Source: Streptomyces chartreusis
GTDB lineage: Bacteria > Actinomycetota > Actinomycetes > Streptomycetales > Streptomycetaceae
Length of the DNA stretch: 64,000 bases
Assembly (NCBI RefSeq): GCF_008704715.1
Contig: NZ_CP023689.1
Span: forward strand, 8,990,001 to 9,054,000
Direction of reading: 5' to 3'
Part shown: positions 33,861 to 42,868 of the stretch, in pieces
How positions within the stretch are numbered: position 1 is the first letter of the stretch
Layout of the letters: each line of letters begins with the position of its first letter
Notes under the pieces: generated by a model
Told to the model about the DNA's origin: nothing
Seen by the model: the letters and a program-made list of their open reading frames with translations, nothing else
Database searches by the model: none
Program-made: the position numbers and the translations under genes

Positions 33861-33886
33861 GTGCCCCCGCCACCGCGCGGGGGCAC
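33861..33886. terminator. Bidirectional hairpin between hydroxylase and lipase genes
   Basis: GTGCCCCCGC (33861-33870) and GCGGGGGCAC (33877-33886) make a perfect 10-bp stem with a 6-nt loop. It lies in the 34-bp gap between two convergent genes and can end both transcripts. Confidence 0.8.
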
Positions 33887-33892
33887 GGGGGT

Positions 33893-34855
33893 TCAGCAGG
33901 TGGGCCGCTGCGCGTGAGCCGGGTCCAGGGCGTTGAACACCAGCCGCGTGGCCACGTCGTTGTAGCTGATGCCGATGTGGTCGATGAGCTCGGCGGGGCA
34001 CACGTCCTGGAGCTTGACGTTGCTGACGTTGGGCGCCGCGTCCAGATACGCCGAGGTGTACGGGGTGACGACCTCGTCGTACCGGGTGGTGATCACTGTG
34101 TAGGTGACGCCCGGGTCGGTCTCACTGCCGGAGTTCAGGTCCTTGAGGAAGTCCGAGCCGATGAGCTGCTGGCTGCACGCCTTGCAGCCCGCTCCGAGGA
34201 CCGCGTTGCCGCCCGGGATCACCAGGGCGAGCAGGCCGAGGCCCGAGAACGTGGTGCCGTGGTTGGACGGGGTCAGGGCGACGAGCTTGTCGACCTTCGC
34301 CGCGCCCCCGAGGTACTTGATGTAGTGGCGCGGCATCATGCCGCCCTGCGAGTGCCCGACGAGGTCGACCTTCGCGGCGCCGGTGGCTGCCCGGACCCGG
34401 TCGACGAAGTCCGCCAGCTGCCGGGCCGAGGCGGCCATGTCCTCGGTGCCGAGCAGCGGGCCGGAGCTGCCGCCGTGGTTGAGGGCGAAGACGCAGTACC
34501 CGGCCTCCTTCAGCCGTGGGGAGAGCGCTGCCCAGTTGTCGTAGCGGTTCTCCAACGTGCCGTGCACGAGGACGACGGGACGCGGGTGCGCGGCGCTGGG
34601 CCGGCAGGCGAAGTCGTTGGCGCCGGAGGGCACGGCCGTCGGGTGGGCGAGGGAGTACGCGAACGCCGACGCGAAGTCGTCCTCGGGCGGGCCGACCGGA
34701 TCGGACGCCGCCACCGGCGCGGTGTCGCTCGCTTCCGGTGCCGCCTGGGAGCGGTCGACGCCGACCGCGCCGATACAGGCGGCCGCCGTGAGCGCGGCCA
34801 TGGACGTGGTCAGCAGGCGTCGCCGTGGGGGGCGTCGCAGTCTGCGGGTGCGCAT
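33893..34855 (-). CDS. Secreted alpha/beta-hydrolase lipase
   Basis: A 320-aa exported esterase or lipase. The N-terminus has a run of Arg, then a hydrophobic stretch to about residue 38. The oxyanion region LVHGTLENRYDNW is at about 96-108. The nucleophile is Ser169 in GHSQGGMMPRHY. Six cysteines in the mature part could form disulfides. The family includes streptomycete triacylglycerol lipases. The start at 34855 has AGAGGAG 6 nt upstream; an in-frame ATG 60 nt earlier lacks a site. It diverges from a PucR-like regulator gene. Confidence 0.88.
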   Translation of the reverse strand: MRTRRLRRPPRRRLLTTSMAALTAAACIGAVGVDRSQAAPEASDTAPVAASDPVGPPEDDFASAFAYSLAHPTAVPSGANDFACRPSAAHPRPVVLVHGTLENRYDNWAALSPRLKEAGYCVFALNHGGSSGPLLGTEDMAASARQLADFVDRVRAATGAAKVDLVGHSQGGMMPRHYIKYLGGAAKVDKLVALTPSNHGTTFSGLGLLALVIPGGNAVLGAGCKACSQQLIGSDFLKDLNSGSETDPGVTYTVITTRYDEVVTPYTSAYLDAAPNVSNVKLQDVCPAELIDHIGISYNDVATRLVFNALDPAHAQRPTC

Positions 34856-34941
34856 GTGGGGCTCCTCTGACTGGTCGTGGGGGAGCGCCGGCGGATCCGT
34901 GCGGCCTGGCCGCAAGGGGATCGGTCAGGACTGGGTGAAGC

Positions 34942-34952
34942 CTTGTCACAAG
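34942..34952. promoter_or_regulatory. Palindrome in the lipase/PucR divergent region
   Basis: CTTGTCACAAG is a perfect 5-bp-arm palindrome around a central C. The gap 34856-35183 otherwise holds no gene that I can support; it must contain both promoters. A TTGTCA inside the palindrome could act as a rightward -35, with GCTACT 18 nt later as a weak -10. Confidence 0.4.
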
Positions 34953-35183
34953 AGCGAGACACGGAAGCTACTGGCGCGTAACGTCGGATCAACACTCGCG
35001 TCGCCCGCGGGAGCCGACCAGGAGAGCCGCGGAGGGAGACGAGAAAGATGTCAGGGGCGTGACACCTTTTCCGAGCTGTGCCTCACCGGGCGCAGCTTCC
35101 GCGCGCGCCACCACCGGTCACCACAGGCGAGCGCCCCGCGCCCCCGCCACCCCTCACCCGCCGCCCGGGACGGAGCCACCGCG

Positions 35184-36386
35184 ATGACGGCACAGGCCGA
35201 GACGTTCACGCGTCAGCCCTGGCACGAGCTGCCCCCGGTGCTCGCCGCGCTGATCCGCTCCCGGACCGAGCACATCGTCGCCGACATGACCCGGGCGATC
35301 CGCGACGAGGTGCCCGCCTACCGCAGGCCGCTCGACTCCGCCGTCGGCCGTGACCTGACCGAGTCGATCCGCCGGGCCGTGCTGCAGTTCGTGGAGCTGA
35401 TCGAGCACCCCGACAGTGCCCAGGACCATCACCTCGACCACTTCCGGCACCTCGGGCGCGTCGAGTTCCTGAACGGCCGGACGACGGACGCCCTCCAGGC
35501 CGCGTTCCGCGTCGGCGCGCGGGTCGGCAGCAGGCGCTACGCCGAGTTCGTGCAGGAGGCCACGCTGCCGCCCGCGACCGTGCTGACCCTGCACGAGGCC
35601 GTGCTGGTCCACATCAACGCGCTGTCCAATGAGTCGGTGAAAGGTTTCCTCGCTGCTCAGCTGCGGTCGGAGGGCGAGGTGAAGCGGGCCCGCCGGGCGC
35701 TGGTGGAGCGGCTGCTGGAGCCGCCGCGAGGGCAGGAGAGGGTAGCCCTGGGACCGTTGGCCGAACGGGCCCGGTGGGCGCTGCCGGGTGCCGTCGCGTC
35801 CGTGATCGTGCGGTCGGCGGGGCGTTTCTCCGTGCCCGGAGCGGACGGTGAACTGCTCTCCATCGGCCGGGGCAGCGACCTCGTGCTGATCGTGCCCGAG
35901 CCGGAGACGAGCGGGCTGATCGACCGGGTGCGGGAGGCTGCCCGTGGCCGTGTCGCCGTCGTGGGCCCGGCGGTGCCCCCGCACGAGACCTGGCTGTCCC
36001 TCCAGTGCGCCCGCCTCGCCGTCGACCGGCGCGCCGAACTGCCCACCGACGGTGCCTTCCTGCGGGTCGACGACGAGCTGTCCGAGCTGTACCTCCTGCG
36101 CGGCGCCCCCATCGGGCAGTTGCTGGGCCGCCGCGTGCTGGGCGTGTTCGCGGACCTGCCCCGGGGGCGGGCCGCCCGGCTCGCCGAGACCCTGGACGCG
36201 CTGCTGATGTCCTGGGGGCGTACGGCCCCCGAGGTCGCCCAGGCGCTGGGCATCCATCCGCAGACGGCCCGCAAACGCCTGCGTCAGCTGGAGGAAGTGT
36301 TCGGCGACCGGCTCGGCGACCCGCGCTTCCGGTTCGAGGCCCTGCTGGCACTGCGCACCCATGCGCTGCGGGCCGACACCGGGTGA
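35184..36386 (+). CDS. PucR/CdaR-type transcriptional regulator
   Basis: A 400-aa cytosolic regulator. An N-terminal RsbRD/PucR-associated helical domain spans about 20-190. The middle region has no clear match. A C-terminal PucR helix-turn-helix covers about 335-395 (APEVAQALGIHPQTARKRLR). The start at 35184 has GGAG about 9 nt upstream. It is divergent from the secreted lipase and is a candidate regulator of it. Similar proteins activate lipase or fatty-acid genes in other actinobacteria, but that link is not shown here. Confidence 0.82.
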   Translation: MTAQAETFTRQPWHELPPVLAALIRSRTEHIVADMTRAIRDEVPAYRRPLDSAVGRDLTESIRRAVLQFVELIEHPDSAQDHHLDHFRHLGRVEFLNGRTTDALQAAFRVGARVGSRRYAEFVQEATLPPATVLTLHEAVLVHINALSNESVKGFLAAQLRSEGEVKRARRALVERLLEPPRGQERVALGPLAERARWALPGAVASVIVRSAGRFSVPGADGELLSIGRGSDLVLIVPEPETSGLIDRVREAARGRVAVVGPAVPPHETWLSLQCARLAVDRRAELPTDGAFLRVDDELSELYLLRGAPIGQLLGRRVLGVFADLPRGRAARLAETLDALLMSWGRTAPEVAQALGIHPQTARKRLRQLEEVFGDRLGDPRFRFEALLALRTHALRADTG

Positions 36387-36397
36387 GACGCGGGGCG

Positions 36398-37357
36398 TCA
36401 CCAGTCGCGGGCGATCTCCAGCAAGTGGTCGCGGACCAGGGCGACATGAGGGTTGCCGGAGGAGCCCGGGCGCTGGGCGAGGAAGGCGGTGTTGATGGGT
36501 GGATCGTCCGGGTCGTGCAGCGGGACCAGCGCGCCCGAGGCCAGTTCGGCCGAGCACAGATAGCGGGGCAGCACGCTGAACCCCGTACCGCCCGCCACCG
36601 CCGCCTTGACCGCGTTCAGGTCCGGCATCGTGACCGCCGGGTGGCGCACCAGACGCCTGCCGAAGACATGCCGCCAGTAGCGGCGCACGATCGGCACGTC
36701 CTCGGCGTAGGCGACCAGCGGCACCCCGTGCAGCGCGGCCGGCCCGTCCGCCGCGAGCCGCGCCGGACCGCCGATGCGCTCCGCCCAGGCCGGTGCCGCG
36801 ACCAGCACGAACTCCTCGTCCGCGAGCGGCACCGACGCCAGGGCGCGCCCGCGCGGCCGGTAGGTCGACAGCACCAGGTCGTAGCGGCCGGCCCGCAGCT
36901 CCTCCAGGAGGGGTTCCGTCAGGCCCGGCGTGATGCGCAGCCGTACGCCCCGGTCGACCAGCGGCGCGACAGCCGGCATCACGCGGTGGGTCAGCAGCTC
37001 GGCCGGGCCGGCGAGGTGCACGGGTTCCGCCGGGTGTACGTCCGCCGGTCCGCCCGGCCCCGTGACCGTGGCGAGGGCGTCCAGCGGCTCCACGATCCGG
37101 GAGGCGAGCTCGTCGGCGTACGGGCCGGGGGCCACACCGCGCGCCAGACGCTGGAACAGCTCCCGGTCCAGCTGCCGCTCCAGCGTGCGGATCTGGGTGG
37201 TGACCGTCGGCTGGGACAGGCCCAGCAGCCGGGCGCCGGCGGTGAAGGAACCGGTGCGGTAGACGGCGAGGAACGTGCGCAGCAGGTTCAGGTCCACCGG
37301 CGCCGCGCCGACCGACTGCCGGGCTTCCTCCTCCTCATTGGAATCCCGATGTCTCAT
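36398..37357 (-). CDS. LysR-family regulator divergent from a DJ-1/PfpI operon
   Basis: A 319-aa LysR protein. Its winged helix-turn-helix begins at about residue 20 (DLNLLRTFLAVYRTGSF then ARLLGLSQPTVTTQIR). The effector domain follows to the C-terminus. The ATG at 37357 is preceded by only a weak site. The DNA around its start holds repeated ATTGGA-type palindromes, and one of these overlaps its first codons. It probably controls itself and the DJ-1/PfpI gene 122 bp away. Confidence 0.85.
   Translation of the reverse strand: MRHRDSNEEEEARQSVGAAPVDLNLLRTFLAVYRTGSFTAGARLLGLSQPTVTTQIRTLERQLDRELFQRLARGVAPGPYADELASRIVEPLDALATVTGPGGPADVHPAEPVHLAGPAELLTHRVMPAVAPLVDRGVRLRITPGLTEPLLEELRAGRYDLVLSTYRPRGRALASVPLADEEFVLVAAPAWAERIGGPARLAADGPAALHGVPLVAYAEDVPIVRRYWRHVFGRRLVRHPAVTMPDLNAVKAAVAGGTGFSVLPRYLCSAELASGALVPLHDPDDPPINTAFLAQRPGSSGNPHVALVRDHLLEIARDW
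37337..37350. promoter_or_regulatory. Degenerate LysR-type site inside the LysR gene start
   Basis: ATTGGAATCCCGAT shares ATTGGA-(A/T)-TCC with the perfect palindrome 20-30 bp away. It covers codons near the start of the LysR gene, which would suit autorepression. Confidence 0.45.
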
Positions 37358-37369
37358 ATGGATGAGCCT

Positions 37370-37382
37370 ATTGGATTCCAAT
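37370..37382. promoter_or_regulatory. LysR-type operator (perfect palindrome)
   Basis: ATTGGATTCCAAT has perfect 6-bp arms around a central T and fits the T-N11-A rule for LysR sites. It lies 12 bp upstream of the LysR start and 96 bp before the DJ-1/PfpI gene. Confidence 0.65.
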
Positions 37383-37478
37383 GGGTGCCGGTGCGTACGG
37401 TCGGGGGCATCGACGTCCTGACGATCTGCACGCACAACGTCAGGACCTCCAGGAACCCCCTCTCGAAAGAGCCCCCTC

Positions 37479-38174
37479 ATGTCGAAGATCCTGTTCGTGA
37501 TGACCGGCGCCGACCAGTGGACGCTGGCCGACGGCACCAAGCACCCCACCGGCTACTGGGCCGAGGAGGCCGCCGCGCCCTACGAGGCGTTCAAGGCCGC
37601 CGGTCACGAGGTCGTCGTGGCCACGCCCGGCGGCGTCGTACCGCCCGTCGACAAGGGCAGCCTCGCGGCCGAGGTCAACGGCGGCCAGGAGAACGCCGAC
37701 CGGATCGCCGCCCTGCTCGAGTCGATGACCGAGCTGCGGGAGCCGGTACGACTGGCGGACGTGGACCTCGACGACTACGCCGCCGTGTTCTACCCCGGCG
37801 GTCACGGCCCGATGGAGGACCTCGCCGTCGACGCCGAATCCGGCCGGCTGCTGACCCTCGCCCTGGACTCCGGCAAGCCGCTCGGCGTGGTCTGCCACGG
37901 CCCGGCCGCGCTGCTGGCCGCCACCGGCGCCGACGGCACCAACGCGTTCGCCGGGTACCGGGTGGCCGCGTTCACCAACACCGAGGAGACCCTGGGCGGC
38001 CTCGCCGACAAGGCCGAGTGGCTGCTCCAGGACCGGCTCACCGAAGCCGGCGTGCAGGTCCAGGTGGGCGAGCCGTGGGTGCCGAACGTGATCGTCGACC
38101 GCAACCTGGTCACGGGCCAGAACCCCGCCTCCTCCGCCCCGCTCGCCGTCGAACTGCTGAAGAAGCTGGGCTGA
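37479..38174 (+). CDS. DJ-1/PfpI family protein (class I glutamine amidotransferase-like)
   Basis: A 231-aa DJ-1/PfpI-fold protein of the Hsp31/YajL-like branch. The nucleophile is Cys139 with His140 in LGVVCHGPAALLAA. The GGHGPMEDL segment (about 108-116) supplies the usual acidic residue. Relatives are glyoxalase III, deglycase-like or chaperone proteins acting on reactive carbonyls. It heads an operon with a TetR regulator and an NCS1 permease and is divergent from a LysR gene. A GAAAGAG ribosome site precedes the ATG. Confidence 0.87.
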   Translation: MSKILFVMTGADQWTLADGTKHPTGYWAEEAAAPYEAFKAAGHEVVVATPGGVVPPVDKGSLAAEVNGGQENADRIAALLESMTELREPVRLADVDLDDYAAVFYPGGHGPMEDLAVDAESGRLLTLALDSGKPLGVVCHGPAALLAATGADGTNAFAGYRVAAFTNTEETLGGLADKAEWLLQDRLTEAGVQVQVGEPWVPNVIVDRNLVTGQNPASSAPLAVELLKKLG

Positions 38175-38177
38175 ACC

Positions 38178-38792
38178 ATGGCCGCCGACCGGCTCGACGA
38201 GGTCCTCGACGCGGCGTACGACTGCCTCACGCGGTACGGCGCGCGGCGCACCACGATGGACGACATCGCCACGACGATGGGCGTGTCCCGGTCGGCCGTC
38301 TACCAGTACGTCCGCGGCAAGGACGACGCTTTCCGCCAGCTCTCCGCACGCCTGCACAGCCAGGCGCTGCGGCGGGCCCGTGAGGCGGCCACGGCCGAGG
38401 ACGCCTCGTACGCCGCGCGCGTGCAGGGCATCCTGGCCGTCAAGCTCGACCTGGTCCGGCGGCTCACCGGGGACTCCCCGCACACCGCCGAACTCCTCGA
38501 CGACAAGGCCCGGTTGTGCGGCGACCTCTGCGGCACCTTCACGGCCGGGCTGCGGCAGCTGCTGGTCGCTCTGTTCACCGCAGCCGGGACGGCCGCCGCG
38601 ACCGGGCCCGAGGACGCCGCCGACGTCTGCCTCGCCCTGGTCGCCGGCCTGGAGGCCACACCCGACGGCGAGCGGCTGCTCGGGCCTGCCACGGACGCGC
38701 TGCTGACGGGCCTGCTCGACACGTCCGCCGAGTCCGGCCGGGCCGAGTCCGCCTTCCCCGGCCGGGTGCGCGGTGCGACGATGCCGGGGTGA
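38178..38792 (+). CDS. TetR-family regulator
   Basis: A 204-aa protein with the TetR DNA-binding domain at about 1-50 (TTMDDIATTMGVSRSAVYQYV in part). It starts 3 nt after the DJ-1/PfpI stop and its stop overlaps the GTG start of the permease gene. It therefore sits in the middle of a three-gene transcript. Its ligand and target are unknown; the operon itself is the first guess. Confidence 0.83.
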   Translation: MAADRLDEVLDAAYDCLTRYGARRTTMDDIATTMGVSRSAVYQYVRGKDDAFRQLSARLHSQALRRAREAATAEDASYAARVQGILAVKLDLVRRLTGDSPHTAELLDDKARLCGDLCGTFTAGLRQLLVALFTAAGTAAATGPEDAADVCLALVAGLEATPDGERLLGPATDALLTGLLDTSAESGRAESAFPGRVRGATMPG

Positions 38793-40291
38793 TCACACCA
38801 CCGGATCAACCCGACGGCAGAGCCCCGGACCGAAAGCTCCGCGTGGAGACCCACGGCCTCGACGTGATCGCCGACACCGAACGCAAGGGCACGCCACGCA
38901 CCCTGTTCTGGCCGTGGTTCGGTGCCAACGTCTCGATCCTGGGCATCGGTTACGGTGCCTTCGCGCTCGGCTTCGGCATCTCCTTCTGGCAGGCGTTGGC
39001 CGCGGGAGTCGTCGGAATCGTCTTCTCCTTCCTGCTGTGCGGGTTCGTCGCCGTGGCCGGGAAGCGAGGCTCGGCGCCCACGATGGTGCTCGGCCGTGCC
39101 GCGTACGGCGTGCGCGGCAACCGGCTGCCGTCGGTGATCTCCTGGGTGCTCACCGTCGGCTGGGAAACGGTCCTGTGCGCCCTCGCGACCATGGCCACCG
39201 CGACCGTGTTCGGCCGGCTCGGCTGGGGCGGCGGCACCGAGACGAAGGTGGTCGCGCTCGTCCTGGTCGGAGCGTTGACCGTCGTGGTCGGCGTCATGGG
39301 CTTCGACCTGATCATGCGGCTCCAGACCCTGATCACCGTGGTGACGGGAGTGCTGACCGTCGTCTATGTCGCCCTGGTCGCCGACCACATCCACTGGTCC
39401 GCCGTGAGCGCCGTACCGGCGGGCTCCGCCCAGGAGTTCATCGGCGCGCTCGTCTTCATGATGACCGGGTTCGGCCTCGGCTGGGTCAACGCGGCCGCCG
39501 ACTACTCCCGCTATCTGCCGCGCACCGCGTCGAGCCGAGGCGTGATCGGCTGGACCACCTTCGGCGCGTCCCTGGCACCGCTGCTCCTCCTGGTCTTCGG
39601 CCTGCTGCTGGCAGGCTCCTCGGCCGACCTCGCCGAGGCCGTCGCGGCCGACCCCATCGGCGCGCTGACGACGATCCTGCCGACCTGGTTCCTCGTCCCC
39701 TTCGCGCTCGTCGCCGTCCTCGGCCTCGCCGGCGGAGCGGTCCTCGACATCTACTCGTCCGGCCTGGCCCTGCTGTCGGCGGGCCTGCGCGTACCGCGCT
39801 ACGTGGCCGCACTGTTCGACGGTGTCCTGATGATCGTCGGCTCGATCTACATCGTGTTCGCCGCCGACGATTTCCTCGGCCCGTTCATGGGCTTCCTCAC
39901 CACGCTCGGCGTCCCCATCGCCGCATGGTGCGGCATCATGCTCGCCGACCTGGCCCTGCGCCGCCGCGACTACGACGAACCCGACCTCTACCGCCCCACC
40001 GGCCGCTACGGCGACGCACCACTCACCCCCCTCCGCCTGACCCTCACCGCCACCGCCCTCGGCTGGGGCCTGGTCACCAACTCCACGGCAACCTGGCTGG
40101 ACTGGCAGGGCTACCTCCTCCACCCCCTCGGCCTGGGCGGCAGATCCGGCCCCTGGGCCTACGCCAACCTCGGCGTCCTGACAGCCCTGGCCCTCACCTT
40201 CGTCGGCACCCTGACACTGCACCGAGGCCGAGTCCACGAACAGGAAACCCTGACACCGAGCCCGGCGACGGACGAAGGCGCGTCTCTTTGA
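38789..40291 (+). CDS. NCS1-family purine/cytosine-type permease
   Basis: A 500-aa membrane transporter with about twelve hydrophobic segments. The N-terminal FWPWFGANVSILGIGYGAF segment (about 42-60) is the NCS1 hallmark before the first helices. NCS1 members import cytosine, purines, allantoin or hydantoins with Na+ or H+. The GTG at 38789 overlaps the TetR stop (GTGA). The C-terminus ends in a short polar tail. The substrate is not evident from the neighbours. Confidence 0.88.
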   Translation: MITPPDQPDGRAPDRKLRVETHGLDVIADTERKGTPRTLFWPWFGANVSILGIGYGAFALGFGISFWQALAAGVVGIVFSFLLCGFVAVAGKRGSAPTMVLGRAAYGVRGNRLPSVISWVLTVGWETVLCALATMATATVFGRLGWGGGTETKVVALVLVGALTVVVGVMGFDLIMRLQTLITVVTGVLTVVYVALVADHIHWSAVSAVPAGSAQEFIGALVFMMTGFGLGWVNAAADYSRYLPRTASSRGVIGWTTFGASLAPLLLLVFGLLLAGSSADLAEAVAADPIGALTTILPTWFLVPFALVAVLGLAGGAVLDIYSSGLALLSAGLRVPRYVAALFDGVLMIVGSIYIVFAADDFLGPFMGFLTTLGVPIAAWCGIMLADLALRRRDYDEPDLYRPTGRYGDAPLTPLRLTLTATALGWGLVTNSTATWLDWQGYLLHPLGLGGRSGPWAYANLGVLTALALTFVGTLTLHRGRVHEQETLTPSPATDEGASL

Positions 40292-40313
40292 GGACCGGCG
40301 GTGTCGGCGGACC

Positions 40314-41225
40314 CTACGGTTCCGACGTCTCCGACTCCAGGGACGTGCGGGTCGGGGTGCCGTAGGTGCCTGATTCGTCGTTGAGGATGACGCGGGTGAG
40401 TTGGTAGGTGCGGACTGCGCTTTCGAGTTGGCGGTCGAAGTCGCCGTCCGCGTCCCCGGAGTACAGGCCGATCTGGCGCAGGCGCAGCTGGAGTTCGACG
40501 ACCTCGGGTCCTTGGTCGCCGCGGCGGAGTACCGGGGGTTGTCCCTCCGCGTCGGTGGGGTCGGGGGCTGTGCTGGGGGTGGTGTCTGTGCCGGGCGGGG
40601 GAGTGGTGGAGGTGGAGGAAGTCGCGGTCGGGGTTGCGGAGTTGGTGCCTGACGGTGTGCTGGGGGAGGGACTCGAGCTGGTGGACGGTGATGTGGAGGG
40701 TACGGCCGTGGACTGGCCCTCCGGGGACGTGCCGTCCTCGGTGGTCGCGTCAGGGACCGGTGCGCGGACGTCGTCGGAGACGGCGCCGTCCCGGGAGGGG
40801 CTTTCGTAGGTGAACAGCCCGCCAAGGAAGGCGCCCGTCAGCAGTACGGCCAGGGTGGCGCCCGCGCCGGTGAGGAGGAGGGTGCGGTTTCTGCGCCGGG
40901 GGGTGGTGCGGGTGCCGGTGTCGGGGAGCCCTGCCTCGGACGCGGGTTCCTGCTCCGAGAGCGGGGGGATTGCGGCGGGCGCCGCCGTCAAGTCTCCTTG
41001 CTCCTGCGGGGGTTCGGCCCCTTCTCCGTCCGTCGTGGCATCGTTGTCGAGTTCCACGAACGGTCGTATCCGCACCGGATCGAAGTCCTCCGCGGCCGCC
41101 CGCTCCGCCGCGCGCGCGTCCCGACGGGCGTCGGAGGCGCGGCGGGCGCAGGAGCAGTCGGGGGTTCCGTCGGGCGCCCGGGGCGTGCCGCACTCCGGGC
41201 AGACGGGATCGTTCGGTTCACTCAC
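40314..41225 (-). CDS. Membrane-anchored peptidoglycan-binding-domain protein with zinc-ribbon-like N-terminus
   Basis: A 303-aa protein. The N-terminus has CPECG and CSC cysteines (about 8-26) resembling a zinc ribbon. A single membrane segment follows at about 120-140. Outside lies a long Ser/Thr/Pro linker (about 165-225). The C-terminal peptidoglycan-binding fold (LRRGDQGPEVVELQLRLRQI in part) occupies about 230-295. It would connect the cytoplasm to the cell wall. The GTG at 41225 is chosen because GGAGAGGG lies upstream. No enzyme domain is present. It is convergent with the permease gene. Confidence 0.8.
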   Translation of the reverse strand: MSEPNDPVCPECGTPRAPDGTPDCSCARRASDARRDARAAERAAAEDFDPVRIRPFVELDNDATTDGEGAEPPQEQGDLTAAPAAIPPLSEQEPASEAGLPDTGTRTTPRRRNRTLLLTGAGATLAVLLTGAFLGGLFTYESPSRDGAVSDDVRAPVPDATTEDGTSPEGQSTAVPSTSPSTSSSPSPSTPSGTNSATPTATSSTSTTPPPGTDTTPSTAPDPTDAEGQPPVLRRGDQGPEVVELQLRLRQIGLYSGDADGDFDRQLESAVRTYQLTRVILNDESGTYGTPTRTSLESETSEP

Positions 41226-41356
41226 GTAAGGGACCCTCTCCGTGCAGGATCCAGAGTTTAGGCATAAGTTCAACACTCAATCTCCATGACCCCGGAGGTT
41301 GACGGAACCGGCGCTTCCGGGCTGGCCGAAACCAGCCGCAGCGCCCCGGTCGACGG

Positions 41357-42685
41357 TCAGGCGGAGCGGCGCGGTGGCGTGCCCGTGGTCGGTCGGCCGA
41401 GGTGCGTGGTGAACCAGTCGCGGGCCAGTTCGGCGACGGTCGTGAGGGTGCCGGGCTCCTCGAAGAGATGCGTGGCGCCCGGCACGACGGCGATCCGGTG
41501 CTCGCAGTGCATCCGGTCGGCGGCCAGGCGGTTGAGGCTCAGCACCTGCGTGTCCCGGCTGCCGACGATGAGCAGCGTCGGCGCCCGCAGCCGGGCCAGC
41601 GCCGCCGGCGTGGCCAGATCCGGACGGCCGCCACGTGAGACGACCGAGCGGACGTCGGAGCCGGACAGCGCGGCCGCCTCCAGCGCCGCGGCGGCGCCGG
41701 TGCTGGCCCCGAAGTAGGCGACGGGCAGGCCGGTTTCCTCCCGCAGCCACACCGACGCGGCATGCAGTCGCCGGGCGAGCAGCAGGATGTCGAAGACGTT
41801 GTGCCGGTCGTGCGCCTCGCCGTCGGTCAGCAGGTCCAGCAGCAGCGTGGCCAGCCCCGCGCGGTTGAGGGCCGTGGCGACGTACTGGTTGCGCGGGCTC
41901 AGCCGGCTGCTGCCGCTGCCGTGCGCGAAGGCGACCGCCGCGGCGGCCCCGTCCGGCACGACCAGCCGGGCACCCACCCGGGCGCCGGCGGCCGGGATCA
42001 GCACCTCGCGGTCCGACGGCGACGAGGCCACCGCGGGGGAGGGGGACCCGGGCTCGGCGGCCCGCGCCAGCAGCGCTATGACCTCGGCGTCCGGGACCTG
42101 GCCGAAATGCCGGTACCAGGCACCCACCGAGCCGAGGATCCGGTGCGTCTGGGGGCAGATCACCTCGTCCGCCACCTGCCGCAGCCGGGCCACACCGTGC
42201 GTCGGCCCCACCGGCACCGCGAGCACGACCCGGGCCGCCCCCTGACCTCGTACGACCCGGCACGCGGCCTCGGCCGTCGCCCCGGTCGCCAGCCCGTCGT
42301 CGACCACCAGCGCGGTACGCCCGGTCACCGGCAAGGGCTCCCGCCCCCGCCGATAGCCACGCACCCGCCGCTCCAGCTCCGCCCGCTCGGCCGCCTCCAC
42401 CGCCTCCAGCTCGGCGGAGGCCAGCCCGGCCTCGCTGATCACATCGCGGTTGAGGACGCGGACCCCGTGCTCGCCGACGGCCCCGAACCCCCACTCCGGC
42501 TGTCCGGGCACGCCCAGCTTCCGCACCACCAGGACATCCAGCGGGGCGTCGAGCCGCCGGGCCACCTCCGCCGCCACCGGCACCCCGCCGCGCGGCAGAC
42601 CCAGCACCACCACGTCCCGGCCGCGCAGCTCCTGAAGTGCCTCGGCCAGCAGCCGCCCGGCCGCACTGCGGTCGTCGTAACGCAT
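41357..42685 (-). CDS. Phosphoribosyltransferase-dienelactone hydrolase fusion protein
   Basis: A 442-aa two-domain protein. The N-terminal half (about 1-215) is a type I phosphoribosyltransferase, with the PRPP loop ALVVDDGLATGATAEAA near 124-140. The C-terminal half (about 225-435) is an alpha/beta hydrolase of the dienelactone-hydrolase type, with Ser in YFGASTGAAAAL and later Asp and His. Both domains look intact. Fused forms are known in actinobacteria but without a clear function. A stand-alone gene with no related neighbours. The ATG follows an AGGCAC sequence. Confidence 0.85.
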   Translation of the reverse strand: MRYDDRSAAGRLLAEALQELRGRDVVVLGLPRGGVPVAAEVARRLDAPLDVLVVRKLGVPGQPEWGFGAVGEHGVRVLNRDVISEAGLASAELEAVEAAERAELERRVRGYRRGREPLPVTGRTALVVDDGLATGATAEAACRVVRGQGAARVVLAVPVGPTHGVARLRQVADEVICPQTHRILGSVGAWYRHFGQVPDAEVIALLARAAEPGSPSPAVASSPSDREVLIPAAGARVGARLVVPDGAAAAVAFAHGSGSSRLSPRNQYVATALNRAGLATLLLDLLTDGEAHDRHNVFDILLLARRLHAASVWLREETGLPVAYFGASTGAAAALEAAALSGSDVRSVVSRGGRPDLATPAALARLRAPTLLIVGSRDTQVLSLNRLAADRMHCEHRIAVVPGATHLFEEPGTLTTVAELARDWFTTHLGRPTTGTPPRRSA

Positions 42686-42868
42686 ACGTGCCTCCCGTGC
42701 CCGCGAGGACGGGAGCTGTCCCTTCCCTTCAGGCTACGACTGTTCCCGGGAGGCTTCGGCACTTGGCGGTTTCCGGTCGGTACCCCGAGGCGGTTGCCGT
42801 GTTCAATCACTCGTATCGCGTCACGCATCACGGCACGAGACGGACGGCCCCACACGTCAGGAGGCATC

